Shown here piece by piece: positions 47,326 to 56,307 of a DNA stretch of 64,000 nt. Position 1 is the stretch's first letter, and the number at the start of each line of letters is the position of its first letter. The stretch is from contig CABXQE010000001.1 in the NCBI GenBank assembly GCA_902514295.1, positions 79,174-143,173 of the forward strand. The letters run 5' to 3'. A program made the translations under genes and the position numbers. Origin of the DNA: an uncultured SAR86 cluster bacterium (GTDB lineage: Bacteria > Pseudomonadota > Gammaproteobacteria > Magnimaribacterales > Magnimaribacteraceae). A model generated the notes under the pieces. The model was not told where the DNA came from. It ran no database searches and saw nothing but the letters and a program-made list of their open reading frames with translations.

Positions 47326-48015
47326 ATGGAAACTAAATTAATAGATTTAAGTGTATACAAGAAAGTACCGAAGTTTATTGCTGTAGAAGGTCCTATAGGA
47401 GCTGGGAAAACAACACTTGCCAAGCTATTATCTGACTCCTTCGGTTATGATACTTTCCTCGAAAAACCTTCTGAAAATCCTTTCTTACCAGATTTTTATA
47501 TCAATCCATCTCAGGCAGCGCTAGCAACTCAATTATTTTTCCTATTTCAAAGAGTTAAGCAAATTCAAGAACTAAAACAAGGGGACATTTTCTCTTCAAA
47601 TAAAGTTTCAGATTTCTTGCTGGATAAGGATAAGCTATTTGCAAAAGCTACTTTATCTAAGGAAGAGCTAAAATTATATGAGCAAATATATGAGTACTTA
47701 TCTTTAGATCTGACCACTCCAGACTTGGTTGTTTACTTGCAAGCAGAAACAAAGACTCTATATGAGCGAGTGATGCATAGAGGAATTGAAATGGAAAAGA
47801 GTATAAGTTATGACTATTTAGAGTTGCTTAACGAAACTTACAAAGAATTCTTCTTTGAGTATGATAGGTCGCCTGTGTTGATTGTTAATTCAGATTATCT
47901 CGAATTACAATCTAGCAAGAAAGATTACGATTTACTTTTAGAAAAGTTATTGGATTACTTCAATAAACCTGAAGGAGCTAAAATGTATTTTAATCCCGCT
48001 CCTACTTTAATTTAA
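47326..48015 (+). CDS. Deoxynucleoside kinase family protein
   Basis: This 229-residue P-loop kinase begins with IAVEGPIGAGKTTLAKLL near 18-35 (Walker A) and has an LEKPSENPFLPDFY substrate loop, LFFLFQRVKQIQ, the region TPDLVVYLQAE, and a lid RVMHRGIEMEKSI. It belongs to the dCK/dGK family, which phosphorylates deoxynucleosides. In other gammaproteobacteria a gene of this type follows folK. Nucleotide salvage is the likely role; substrate preference cannot be told. It is 50 bases after pcnB and nine bases before acs. Confidence 0.85.
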   Translation: METKLIDLSVYKKVPKFIAVEGPIGAGKTTLAKLLSDSFGYDTFLEKPSENPFLPDFYINPSQAALATQLFFLFQRVKQIQELKQGDIFSSNKVSDFLLDKDKLFAKATLSKEELKLYEQIYEYLSLDLTTPDLVVYLQAETKTLYERVMHRGIEMEKSISYDYLELLNETYKEFFFEYDRSPVLIVNSDYLELQSSKKDYDLLLEKLLDYFNKPEGAKMYFNPAPTLI

Positions 48016-48024
48016 ATTTAAACC

Positions 48025-49962
48025 ATGACAAAAGAAACCATATACGAACCGTCAGAAGAAATTATTAACAATGCTATTATTTCAAATGATGAGTTCGAAG
48101 AACTTTATAAAGAATCAATCAACAACCCCAATCAATTTTGGGATCAACAAGCACGTAATTACCTTTCATGGGATAAAGAATGGGATGTTGTAAAAGAAAG
48201 TGATCTAGTAAAAGGTGAGATAAGCTGGTTTAAAGGGGCTAAATTAAACGCTTCCGTAAATTGCATTGATAGGCACCTAGAAAATAATGGTGAGAAGGCA
48301 GCAATTATCTGGGAAGGAGATGACCCTCAAGACTCTTTAAAGATTACCTACAAACAATTGCATGAGTCTGTCTGTAGATTTGCTAATGCCTTGAAGAGAA
48401 GAGGAATAACTAAAGGAGATAGGGTTTGTATATACATGCCAATGATTCCTGAAGCAGCGTATGCAATGTTGGCTTGTGCAAGAATTGGTGCAATACATTC
48501 AGTAGTATTTGGAGGATTTTCTCCAGAATCGCTAAAAGATAGAATCTTAGATTCTGATTGCGAAAGCGTTATTACTGCAGACGAAGGGCTTAGAGGATCA
48601 AAGAAGATACCTTTAAAGAATAATGTTGATACAGCTTTAGAAGATTGCCCAAACGTACACTCAGTTTTTGTTGTAAAAAGAACAAATGCAGAAATAAGTT
48701 GGAACGATAAGAGAGATATTGATTATCAAGAGATAATTGATTCAGTTCCATCAGAATGCGAAGCTGAGCCAATGGATTCTGAAGATCCATTATTTATTTT
48801 GTATACCTCTGGATCCACTGGTAAACCAAAAGGAGTTCTTCATACAACAGCAGGGTACCTTTTGCAGGCATCCATCTCTCATAAACTGGTTTTTGACTAT
48901 AAAGATGATGAAATCTATTGGTGTACTGCAGATGTAGGTTGGGTTACAGGTCACTCTTATATTGTTTATGGCCCTCTTGCCAATGCTGCTACAACCTTAA
49001 TGTTTGAAGGAATTCCAACTTACCCCAACGCTTCTAGATTCTGGGAAGTTATAGACAAACATAAAGTAAATATTTTTTACACTGCTCCGACAGCCCTTAG
49101 AGCCTTAATGGCACAAGGAGATGGGTATGTGAAATCTTCTTCTAGAGATTCCTTGAGAGTTCTTGGTACTGTTGGTGAGCCTATAAATCCCGAAGCATGG
49201 GAGTGGTACTACAAGGTTGTAGGTGACTCTAAATGCCCTATAGTTGATACTTGGTGGCAAACTGAAACAGGAGCAATGATGATAACTCCCTTGGCTGGAT
49301 CAACTCCACTTAAACCTGGTAGTGCCACTAAACCTTTTCTGGGTATAGAGCCTGGACTTCTTGATGAGAATGGAAAAGAGATAGAAGGAGAAGGATCTGG
49401 AAATCTTGTGATTAAATCAAGTTGGCCATCTCAAATTAGGTCCGTTTATGGAGACCATCAAAGATGTGTAGAAACTTATTACTCTATGCATCCTGGTTAT
49501 TACACAACTGGGGACGGCGCAAGAAGAGACAAAGATGGATACTACTGGATAACAGGCAGAGTAGATGACGTTTTAAATGTTTCTGGGCACAGATTAGGGA
49601 CCGCAGAAGTAGAAAGTGCATTAGTTTTACATGAAACAGTAGCTGAAGCTGCGGTGGTTGGATATGAACACGAGATAAAGGGGCAAGGCATTTATTGCTA
49701 TGTAACACTTATGCTAGGACAAGATCCAAGCGAGGACCTTAAAAATGAACTAATTCAATTAGTTGCCAAAGAAATAGGCGCCATTGCAAAACCAGATATA
49801 ATCCAATGGGCGCCTGGATTACCTAAGACAAGATCAGGTAAAATCATGAGAAGAATACTTAGGAAAATAGCATCGAATGAAGTTGATAATCTTGGAGACA
49901 CAACTACACTAGCTGATCCATCGGTTGTAGAAGAATTAATAAATAATAGAGAGAATAAATAA
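48025..49962 (+). CDS. acs: Acetyl-CoA synthetase
   Basis: This 645-residue AMP-forming synthetase converts acetate, ATP and CoA to acetyl-CoA. It shows the AMP-binding loop [17 protein letters not shown] near 255-271, [20 protein letters not shown] near 410-429 (acetate pocket), [20 protein letters not shown], and the C-terminal catalytic, acetylatable lysine in [15 protein letters not shown] near 604-618. The length matches E. coli Acs (652). It would support growth on acetate or recovery of overflow carbon. msrA follows with a one-base overlap (TAATG). Confidence 0.95.
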   Translation: MTKETIYEPSEEIINNAIISNDEFEELYKESINNPNQFWDQQARNYLSWDKEWDVVKESDLVKGEISWFKGAKLNASVNCIDRHLENNGEKAAIIWEGDDPQDSLKITYKQLHESVCRFANALKRRGITKGDRVCIYMPMIPEAAYAMLACARIGAIHSVVFGGFSPESLKDRILDSDCESVITADEGLRGSKKIPLKNNVDTALEDCPNVHSVFVVKRTNAEISWNDKRDIDYQEIIDSVPSECEAEPMDSEDPLFILYTSGSTGKPKGVLHTTAGYLLQASISHKLVFDYKDDEIYWCTADVGWVTGHSYIVYGPLANAATTLMFEGIPTYPNASRFWEVIDKHKVNIFYTAPTALRALMAQGDGYVKSSSRDSLRVLGTVGEPINPEAWEWYYKVVGDSKCPIVDTWWQTETGAMMITPLAGSTPLKPGSATKPFLGIEPGLLDENGKEIEGEGSGNLVIKSSWPSQIRSVYGDHQRCVETYYSMHPGYYTTGDGARRDKDGYYWITGRVDDVLNVSGHRLGTAEVESALVLHETVAEAAVVGYEHEIKGQGIYCYVTLMLGQDPSEDLKNELIQLVAKEIGAIAKPDIIQWAPGLPKTRSGKIMRRILRKIASNEVDNLGDTTTLADPSVVEELINNRENK

Positions 49963-50603
49963 TGTCTTTAATGGACTTATTAAATAAAAAAAGCTTATTA
50001 CCGCTGGAGTCAGAAGCACTCAAAGGTAGAGAAGAAGAAATTGAAATTCCTCCCGAACATTTTGTGAAAGGCACTCCATTAAAAGAACCATTCCCTGAAG
50101 GCCTTGAACAAGCAATATTTGGAATGGGTTGTTTCTGGGGAGTAGAAAGACGATTCTGGGAATTAGAAGGTGTTTATACAACAGCCGCCGGTTATTCAGG
50201 TGGGTACACTAAAAATCCTACTTACCGAGAAGTGTGCACAGGCATGACAGGACATAATGAAGTGGTCCTGGTGGTTTACGACCCAGCAAAAGTAACTTAT
50301 GAAAATTTACTCACTACCTTTTGGGAAGATCACGATCCAACTCAAGGGATGCAGCAAGGTAATGATGTTGGTACACAATACAGATCAGGGATCTATTTTT
50401 TAAATAACCCTGAAGAAGATGTAATACTTCAAACGAAGTCTCAATACCAAAGTCAATTAGATAGTAATGGCTTAGGCAAAATAACTACTGAAGTAAAAAA
50501 TGCAGACTCTTTCTATTACGCTGAACATTACCACCAACAGTATTTAGCAAAGAATCCTGATGGTTATTGTGCTTTAGCGGGTACAGGGGTAAAGATTAAG
50601 TAA
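49962..50603 (+). CDS. msrA: Peptide methionine sulfoxide reductase MsrA
   Basis: This 213-residue protein is the length of E. coli MsrA (212). The catalytic cysteine is in FGMGCFWGVERRFW near 49-62, and YSGGYTKNPTYREVCTG, HNEVVLVVYDP, WEDHDPTQGMQQGNDVGTQY and YYAEHYHQQYL match. The C-terminus has a possible recycling cysteine (DGYCALAGTG). It repairs oxidised methionine in proteins. It shares the acs stop region and overlaps the convergent hydrolase gene by eight bases. Confidence 0.95.
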   Translation: MSLMDLLNKKSLLPLESEALKGREEEIEIPPEHFVKGTPLKEPFPEGLEQAIFGMGCFWGVERRFWELEGVYTTAAGYSGGYTKNPTYREVCTGMTGHNEVVLVVYDPAKVTYENLLTTFWEDHDPTQGMQQGNDVGTQYRSGIYFLNNPEEDVILQTKSQYQSQLDSNGLGKITTEVKNADSFYYAEHYHQQYLAKNPDGYCALAGTGVKIK

Positions 50604-51423
50604 CTCCCTTCCAAACAAAATCATTACCTTCTTTAGATATAAGATTATCCTCTTCTAACTTTATTAAATGAGCTAACAAAGAAGCTTTTGCAATAGGGAA
50701 AAGGGAAGAATCCACATCGTCATACACCTTTTTAACTAAAGATTCAGGATTACCTTTAGTAGCTTCTTTCAAAGCTGAGGCAACCTTCTCTTCTCTTTGA
50801 AGTCTATGGTTAATAATCCATTCAGCTACTTCATAAGGATTTTCTAGTACCTCGCCATGGCCGGGAGCAATTTTTGAAAGCTTAAACTGCTTTAATTTTT
50901 CCAATGAATCCAGGTATTGCTTCATGTTGCCGTCAGGGGGGCCAATTACAACTGTAGATCCATTCATTATATGGTCACCAGTAAAAATAAATTCCTCTTC
51001 TTTAAGAATGTAGCAAAGATGATTTGAAGCGTGGCCAGGAGTATGAACAACTTCTAAAGTGTATTCACTTTCTTCAAACGTATCTCCATCTTTTAGAATT
51101 TTGTCAGGTTTAAAAGAGTTGTCTTGACCTTTTGAAGTCTCTGTAACCATCCCGTAAGCAGGTATGTCTAACCTTTCTTGTAGCAACCTAACTCCTGGAG
51201 AATGATCAGGATGAGTGTGGGTTACAACAATTTGCTTAATCTTGTCGCTTGCAGAAGTTATTGCATCTATATGGGAATCCATTGCTGGTCCTGGATCCAA
51301 AACAGTAACTTCTTCATTACCGATCAAGTAAGTATTAGTTCCAGGCCCAGTAAAAACACTTGCGTTACCTGCCGTAACCCTTCTAATTAAAGGACTGATT
51401 TGTACTACTTCTTCAATCTGCAT
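50596..51423 (-). CDS. Metallo-beta-lactamase-fold hydrolase (LACTB2-like)
   Basis: This 275-residue protein has the zinc motif VVTHTHPDHSPGVRLL near 65-80 (HxHxDH), HTPGHASNHLCY near 130-141, FTGDHIMNGST, and a late histidine in IAPGHGEVL. A C-terminal winged-helix-like region (about 205-275, VASALKEATKGNPESLVKKV) is typical of the LACTB2/BLACT group, some members of which are endoribonucleases. RNA cleavage or small thioester hydrolysis are both possible. It lies two bases after the Nudix gene on the same strand. Confidence 0.85.
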   Translation of the reverse strand: MQIEEVVQISPLIRRVTAGNASVFTGPGTNTYLIGNEEVTVLDPGPAMDSHIDAITSASDKIKQIVVTHTHPDHSPGVRLLQERLDIPAYGMVTETSKGQDNSFKPDKILKDGDTFEESEYTLEVVHTPGHASNHLCYILKEEEFIFTGDHIMNGSTVVIGPPDGNMKQYLDSLEKLKQFKLSKIAPGHGEVLENPYEVAEWIINHRLQREEKVASALKEATKGNPESLVKKVYDDVDSSLFPIAKASLLAHLIKLEEDNLISKEGNDFVWKGVT

Positions 51424-51425
51424 TT

Positions 51426-52274
51426 TTAATGGTCTTCGTAACCTTCATCTCCGGGCAAGAGTCCTACCATCTTGCCGTTTTCCATAAAGAACTTGGGTTC
51501 TATGGTTGCTATATCGTATGGATTTATAGAATTTTTATCTTCTAAAAGTTCCTTGGTATTGCTATACCCACAGATGCTCTCTAAATTCTTAATGGTAGGC
51601 ATAATCATCAATAACTTACCTTCTTTAAACTGTTGCAAAGCTTCCTCTGGTTTTATCCATATACTGTTTACGCTTTCAGATCCATCATGAATAGCTTCCT
51701 GTCCTTCAGGAGTCTGTGCGATAAAAAATCTTGTGTCATACCTTCTCTTTTCTATCTTAGGAGTGATCCAATGAGCTAGATATGCAAGCCTATCTGTGGC
51801 CAAGAAAAGTTCTTCGCTTTTACACATGTCAGCAAGAACCTTTTCGCCATTGTTTAATCTTTTTCTGTAATCTACAAATCTGTCATTCTCAGACTCATCT
51901 TCAGGATCAAAATTACTACCATCTTTTCTATAAGCCAATAGTATTCCCACTTCTTCAAAACACTCTCTTATAACGGCCACCCAATATGCTAATCCTCCAT
52001 TTTCAATTCCTAAGGCAGAAGAGGCATCCTGATCACTAACTCCCTGGCAAATTTCACTAAATTCATCAGAAGAGTCCTCCAGATCAACTTTTCCTCCTGG
52101 GAAAACATAGGCTCCTCCAAAGTTAGTTTTAGCTGCCCTTTCAATTAAGAATACCTCTATCCCATCTTCTTGCGTATCTCTAACTAGCAAGACAGTTGCG
52201 GCGGGTTGCGGCACGGTCGGCTCTTTATTAGGATCAGCCATTTGTGTATTCACACCTTTCAATGGTTCTTTCAT
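51426..52274 (-). CDS. Nudix hydrolase with split Nudix box (NUDT19-like)
   Basis: In this 282-residue protein the Nudix helix is interrupted: VFPGGKVDLED near 56-66 and VIRECFEEVGILL near 101-113 are separated by about 35 residues, where seven are usual. The same split is known in the eukaryotic NUDT19 group that cleaves CoA and acyl-CoA. Substrate is therefore possibly a CoA ester, by family analogy only. A conserved C-terminal block is IMPTIKNLESI. The start ATG at 52274 has AAGGA seven bases upstream. It is divergent from an alpha/beta hydrolase gene with a palindrome between them. Confidence 0.82.
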   Translation of the reverse strand: MKEPLKGVNTQMADPNKEPTVPQPAATVLLVRDTQEDGIEVFLIERAAKTNFGGAYVFPGGKVDLEDSSDEFSEICQGVSDQDASSALGIENGGLAYWVAVIRECFEEVGILLAYRKDGSNFDPEDESENDRFVDYRKRLNNGEKVLADMCKSEELFLATDRLAYLAHWITPKIEKRRYDTRFFIAQTPEGQEAIHDGSESVNSIWIKPEEALQQFKEGKLLMIMPTIKNLESICGYSNTKELLEDKNSINPYDIATIEPKFFMENGKMVGLLPGDEGYEDH

Positions 52275-52296
52275 AAAATTTCCTTACTTTTTTGAG

Positions 52297-52304
52297 ATTA
52301 TAAT
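52297..52304. promoter_or_regulatory. Bidirectional -10 region (ATTATAAT)
   Basis: The eight bases ATTATAAT give TATAAT on the plus strand (52299-52304) and on the minus strand (52302-52297). They could serve both the hydrolase gene at 52360 and the Nudix gene at 52274. A 12-bp perfect palindrome sits 8-19 bases to the right. Confidence 0.4.
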
Positions 52305-52312
52305 AGACTTAG

Positions 52313-52324
52313 GTTCTTAAGAAC
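52313..52324. promoter_or_regulatory. Perfect 12-bp palindrome, candidate operator
   Basis: GTTCTTAAGAAC is a perfect palindrome, extendable with one mismatch to about 20 bases (52309-52328). It would cover positions +3 to +14 of the plus-strand transcript and the -35 area of the minus-strand one, so a bound repressor could control both genes. The regulator is unknown. Confidence 0.4.
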
Positions 52325-52359
52325 TTAAAACTATAAATTTATTTCAAAGGAATGTCTAA

Positions 52360-53238
52360 ATGAAGGATGAGCAACCTGACTGGTTTAAAGAAGCTTTATC
52401 AGTTTCTAAAGAAGAGAAATCGATAATCGTTGAAGAAAAGTCTATATATTATCAACACTGGGGGGATGGAAATAAACCAGGCATGGTGTTGGTTCATGGA
52501 AGTGGGAGTCACTCCCACTGGTGGGATTTCATTGCCCCTTTGCTATTGGACGATTTTCAGGTAAGTGCCTTAGATTTGTCGGGCATGGGTGATAGTGAAC
52601 GTAGGGAAGATTACTCTGCTGAAGTGTTTGGCAAGGAGATACTTAAGGTGGCTGAAGATAGTGGCTTCTTTGAAGACAACAAAGAACCTATCATTTGCGG
52701 ACACAGCATGGGGGGTTTTATGAGCGCTACCGCAGGATATATTTCTGATAAACCTCTTAAGGGTGTAATTATGATCGATTCTCCTATACGTCCTCCCACA
52801 TACGATTACTCATCACACGTAAGAAGTGGGCCAATAAGGAGAATCAAAACTTATCCTAATGAAGAAAGTATCCTTGAAAGATTTAGGTTAACGCCAGAAC
52901 AAGAATGCGATAATGAATTTCTTGTTGATTACATAGCTAAATGGTCAATCAAGGAAGCTGGGAATGGCTATCAATGGAAATTCGATGACACCATCTTTGA
53001 CAAGCTGGGCGTGTCTCACATGGGAAGGAATATAGCTTTTGATCTTAAATGTAACTTAGGCATAATTTATGGAACCGAAAGTTTAATGATGACTGATGAA
53101 ATTTTGGATTTTATAAAAGAAAATGTACCTCAGGACACTCCCATTATTCCAATTGACCAAGCTGCTCATCATGTGCCCTTGGATCAACCTCAAGAACTTG
53201 TTAAATCGATAAAACTTATAACTAAAGGTTGGATGTAA
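52360..53238 (+). CDS. Alpha/beta-fold hydrolase
   Basis: This 292-residue protein has the alpha/beta hydrolase pattern: oxyanion loop VLVHGSGSHSHWWD near 42-55, the nucleophile elbow CGHSMGGFM near 113-121 (Ser115), an acidic residue region near 235-245 (LGIIYGTES), and the catalytic histidine in DQAAHHVPLDQP near 270-281. Substrate is unknown; the sequence resembles general esterases or haloalkane-type hydrolases. AAGGA lies eight bases before ATG 52360. A 53-residue membrane peptide gene follows after three bases. Confidence 0.85.
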   Translation: MKDEQPDWFKEALSVSKEEKSIIVEEKSIYYQHWGDGNKPGMVLVHGSGSHSHWWDFIAPLLLDDFQVSALDLSGMGDSERREDYSAEVFGKEILKVAEDSGFFEDNKEPIICGHSMGGFMSATAGYISDKPLKGVIMIDSPIRPPTYDYSSHVRSGPIRRIKTYPNEESILERFRLTPEQECDNEFLVDYIAKWSIKEAGNGYQWKFDDTIFDKLGVSHMGRNIAFDLKCNLGIIYGTESLMMTDEILDFIKENVPQDTPIIPIDQAAHHVPLDQPQELVKSIKLITKGWM

Positions 53239-53241
53239 TAA

Positions 53242-53403
53242 ATGTTCCTAACTCTCTTAGCGTTATTATTTCTTTACTTCTCTTTTTCAGTCCACAAAGC
53301 TCTCTATAAAGAAGAAGTAGCCTATGGATGCACCTCTCTTAGTGTATTAATGTTTGTGGACGTTAGTTTATTGCTCTTAATTTACTATGCCTTCTTCAAC
53401 TAA
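53242..53403 (+). CDS. Small two-helix membrane peptide (53 residues), unknown function
   Basis: ATG 53242, three bases after the hydrolase stop, opens a 53-residue frame ending at 53403. It has a hydrophobic helix at residues 1-18 (FLTLLALLFLYFSFSV), a short charged loop (HKALYKEEVAYG), and a second hydrophobic helix at about 31-51. The close spacing suggests co-translation with the hydrolase. I recognise no family. It ends three bases before the end of the convergent DUF1330 gene. Confidence 0.5.
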   Translation: MFLTLLALLFLYFSFSVHKALYKEEVAYGCTSLSVLMFVDVSLLLLIYYAFFN

Positions 53404-53406
53404 GAA

Positions 53407-53724
53407 CTAATTTCTTGGAGGCAACCCTTTTACCATACTTAAAGACCTTAGAGGGGCTCCTTCCCTTCTAAACTTTGCAAGCTCCTGATATTCAGGGTCG
53501 TTGTACCAAGCTTCAGCTGCCGTTTCTGAAGGAAAAGAAAAAATAATCATTCGGCCACCACTTAATGGTTCAGGCCCTTCCATGTGCTTAAAAGAATCAT
53601 CAAAAGTTAAGAATTCTCCACCGTGTTTTTTAAGAATAGGGAAAAATCCTTTTTCATATTTTAAGTAAGTGTCCTTATCTTCAATTTCTAAGTTCACTAC
53701 CATATATACTTTTACATCTTCCAA
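53407..53724 (-). CDS. DUF1330 domain protein
   Basis: This 105-residue protein follows the DUF1330 dimeric alpha/beta-barrel pattern: VYMVVNLEIEDKDTYLKYEK at the start, HGGEFLTFDDSFKHMEG in the middle, and RMIIFSFPSETAAEAWYNDP with YQELAKFRREGA. Proteins of this family are small cytoplasmic dimers of unproven function. It lies 15 bases after the nitronate monooxygenase-like gene and may act on the same substrate or product. Confidence 0.85.
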   Translation of the reverse strand: MEDVKVYMVVNLEIEDKDTYLKYEKGFFPILKKHGGEFLTFDDSFKHMEGPEPLSGGRMIIFSFPSETAAEAWYNDPEYQELAKFRREGAPLRSLSMVKGLPPRN

Positions 53725-53739
53725 AATTTACTCTTCCTT

Positions 53740-54717
53740 TTAAGATGCTTTCACAGACTGAAGTCTGTCGTCAATTATATTCTTGGCGTCTGTAACTAAT
53801 CTGGATACCATTTCTTCGCAAGAAGGAATGTCTTTAACTCTTGCCACTGAAATGCCTGCTGACCATATGCCGTGCTCAAGATCACCCTCTTCAAAAACAA
53901 CCCTTCCTCTTTGACCAGCCACTAGATCTTTAACGTCTTCAAATGTGGCGGTACCAGTTGATTCAATCTCTACCACTTCACTGGATACTGAATTCTTAAA
54001 TACTCTGGCAGTATTGTGCATGGTTCTAAACATAAGGTTGGTAGAAAGCTCATCAGCTTCTGTCATTTTATCTTTTACATTTTGATGCACACCGGCCTCT
54101 TTAGTCGCCATAAATCTTGTTCCCATCACTATGGCTTCTCCTCCAAGTGCTAAAGCAGCAACTAAACTCTTTCCATCACTAAAACCTCCGCAACCAGCAA
54201 CTGGAACATCTAAAGCTTCAACGGCTTGAGGCAATAACACTAGAGAAGGAATATCATCTTCTCCAGGGTGACCTGCACATTCAAATCCGTCTATAGTAAT
54301 AGCGCTTACTCCTACTGCCTGAGCCTTAAGGGCATGCCTGACTGACGTGCATTTATGAATAACTTTCACGTCGTACTCATTAAAGAGTTCCATAAAAGGT
54401 TCAGGACTCCTTCCAGCAGTCTCAACAATTTTAACGCCCGAGCCAACTATAGCTTGTGCGTATTCTTCGTACGGAGGAGGATTAATCGTCGGTAAGATTG
54501 TTAAATTTACGCCGAAAGGCTGATCAGTCATTTCCTTAGTCTTCTCTATTTCTTTAACTAAGTCTTCGGGTGTTGGTTGACTTAAAGCAGTTAATATCCC
54601 TAAAGCACCAGCATTAGAGACTGCTGAAACTAATCCTGCAAAACCAACCCATTGCATTCCACCTTGTATAACAGGGTGTTTAATTCCAAATAATTCTGTG
54701 ATTCTTGTTTTTAACAT
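53740..54717 (-). CDS. Nitronate monooxygenase / 2-nitropropane dioxygenase family
   Basis: This 325-residue FMN TIM-barrel protein starts ITELFGIKHPVIQGGMQWVG, with AVSNAGALGILTALS near 33-47, GVNLTILPTINPP, IDGFECAGHPGEDD with a conserved histidine near 168, and the phosphate-binding GGFSDGKSLVAALALGGEA. Family members oxidise nitronates or related toxic compounds with O2; some are enoyl reductases. A propionate-3-nitronate role is common but not provable here. It is first in a two-gene unit with the DUF1330 gene and divergent from mmsA. Confidence 0.88.
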   Translation of the reverse strand: MLKTRITELFGIKHPVIQGGMQWVGFAGLVSAVSNAGALGILTALSQPTPEDLVKEIEKTKEMTDQPFGVNLTILPTINPPPYEEYAQAIVGSGVKIVETAGRSPEPFMELFNEYDVKVIHKCTSVRHALKAQAVGVSAITIDGFECAGHPGEDDIPSLVLLPQAVEALDVPVAGCGGFSDGKSLVAALALGGEAIVMGTRFMATKEAGVHQNVKDKMTEADELSTNLMFRTMHNTARVFKNSVSSEVVEIESTGTATFEDVKDLVAGQRGRVVFEEGDLEHGIWSAGISVARVKDIPSCEEMVSRLVTDAKNIIDDRLQSVKAS

Positions 54718-54811
54718 TTTCTTTACCTTATATTCTTATTTTATTCTTAATCTGCTTTAGATTGATAGAATGATAGTAAGATACTTCAACAAAATTAAGA
54801 AGAAATAATTT

Positions 54812-56302
54812 ATGACAAATAAACTTCCTTTATTTATAGATGGTAATTTTGCAGACAGTAAAACTTCTGAATGGTTAGAAGTCTTAGACCCTTCAACTCA
54901 GACAGTTCTCTGCCAAGCTCCCTGTGCAACAGACAAAGAAATAGAACAAGCCATTAATTCAGCGAAAGATGCTTTTATAGGCTGGAAAGAGACTCCTCCA
55001 CCTGAAAGATCTAGGGTGATGATGAAATATCAAGAATTATTGAAACAAAATCAAAATGAAATTGCTGCAATATTGAGTAAGGAAAATGGCAAAACTCTTG
55101 AAGACGCCAAGGGCGATGTGTGGAGAGGAATAGAAGTAGTAGAACAAGCAGCCAATATAACTCCCTTATTAATGGGTGAGACGGTAGAAAACGTAGCAAG
55201 AGAAATTGATTCTTACAGCTACACACAACCTATAGGAGTTTGTTTAGGCATTACCCCTTTTAATTTCCCTGCAATGATTCCGCTCTGGATGTTTCCCATG
55301 GCAATTGCTTGTGGGAATACTTTTATTCTAAAACCTTCTGAACAAGACCCCATGACGTCTAATAAGCTTGCGGAATTATTTGTCGAAGCAGGAGCTCCCA
55401 AAGGTCTTCTCCAAGTAATTCATGGCGATAAAAAACAAGTTGATCTACTAATTAAACACCCAGACATTAAAGCTATTTCTTTTGTTGGTTCAGTCCCTGT
55501 TGGTCAATATATTTACAAGACGGGTACGGAACATTTAAAACGTGTTCAAGCATTAGCGGGTGCAAAAAATCATATGGTGGTAATGCCAGATGCGCATAAA
55601 AAGAAAACCATAGATAATTTGGTAGGATCAGCAGTAGGAGCTGCTGGCCAGAGATGTATGGCTATAAGTGTAGCTATCTTTGTTGGAGGCGCTAAAGATT
55701 GGGTTAATGATTTAAAATCTGAAATGGAACTTATAAAGCCCGGCCCTTGGGATTCAGAAGAATCAGGATTTGGTCCTTTAATAAGTAAAGAAGCTAAAAA
55801 AAGAGTTCTGCAATTAATAGAAAAAGGTAAGAAGGAAGCAAAGTGTTTGCTTGATGGCAGTAACTACGAGGTAGAAGGCTATCCTGAAGGAAACTGGATT
55901 GGCCCAACTCTTTTTACGGACGTGAGTACAGAAGCGGAAATATATAAAACAGAAATTTTTGGTCCTGTCTTGGTTTGCATTAGTGTCGATACCTTGGAAC
56001 AAGCTATAGAATTAATTAACAATAATCCATTTGGCAATGGTACTTCTATATTCACTGCTTCTGGAAAATCGGCAAGAAAATTCAGGCATGAAATTGAAGT
56101 TGGTCAAGTAGGCATTAACGTCCCTATTCCGGTTCCTCTTCCTTTCTTTTCTTTCACAGGGTGGAAGCAATCATTCTATGGAGACTTGCATGCTTATGGA
56201 AAACAAGCTGTTAGATTTTATTCAGAAACTAAGACAGTAACCGAAAGGTGGTTTGATGAGGATGAAGATAGTTCGGCCAACCTAACCATTAACCTAGAAT
56301 AA
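54812..56302 (+). CDS. mmsA: Methylmalonate-semialdehyde dehydrogenase (CoA-acylating)
   Basis: This 496-residue aldehyde dehydrogenase converts methylmalonate semialdehyde to propionyl-CoA, a late step in valine breakdown. MmsA traits are the start [40 protein letters not shown] near 146-165, the NAD motif FVGSVPVG, and the catalytic cysteine in [11 protein letters not shown] near 283. The lack of the usual general-base glutamate ([10 protein letters not shown] instead of ELGG-type) is normal for this acylating class. It is first of four valine-degradation genes, six bases or fewer apart. Confidence 0.95.
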   Translation: MTNKLPLFIDGNFADSKTSEWLEVLDPSTQTVLCQAPCATDKEIEQAINSAKDAFIGWKETPPPERSRVMMKYQELLKQNQNEIAAILSKENGKTLEDAKGDVWRGIEVVEQAANITPLLMGETVENVAREIDSYSYTQPIGVCLGITPFNFPAMIPLWMFPMAIACGNTFILKPSEQDPMTSNKLAELFVEAGAPKGLLQVIHGDKKQVDLLIKHPDIKAISFVGSVPVGQYIYKTGTEHLKRVQALAGAKNHMVVMPDAHKKKTIDNLVGSAVGAAGQRCMAISVAIFVGGAKDWVNDLKSEMELIKPGPWDSEESGFGPLISKEAKKRVLQLIEKGKKEAKCLLDGSNYEVEGYPEGNWIGPTLFTDVSTEAEIYKTEIFGPVLVCISVDTLEQAIELINNNPFGNGTSIFTASGKSARKFRHEIEVGQVGINVPIPVPLPFFSFTGWKQSFYGDLHAYGKQAVRFYSETKTVTERWFDEDEDSSANLTINLE

Positions 56303-56307
56303 TTGAT

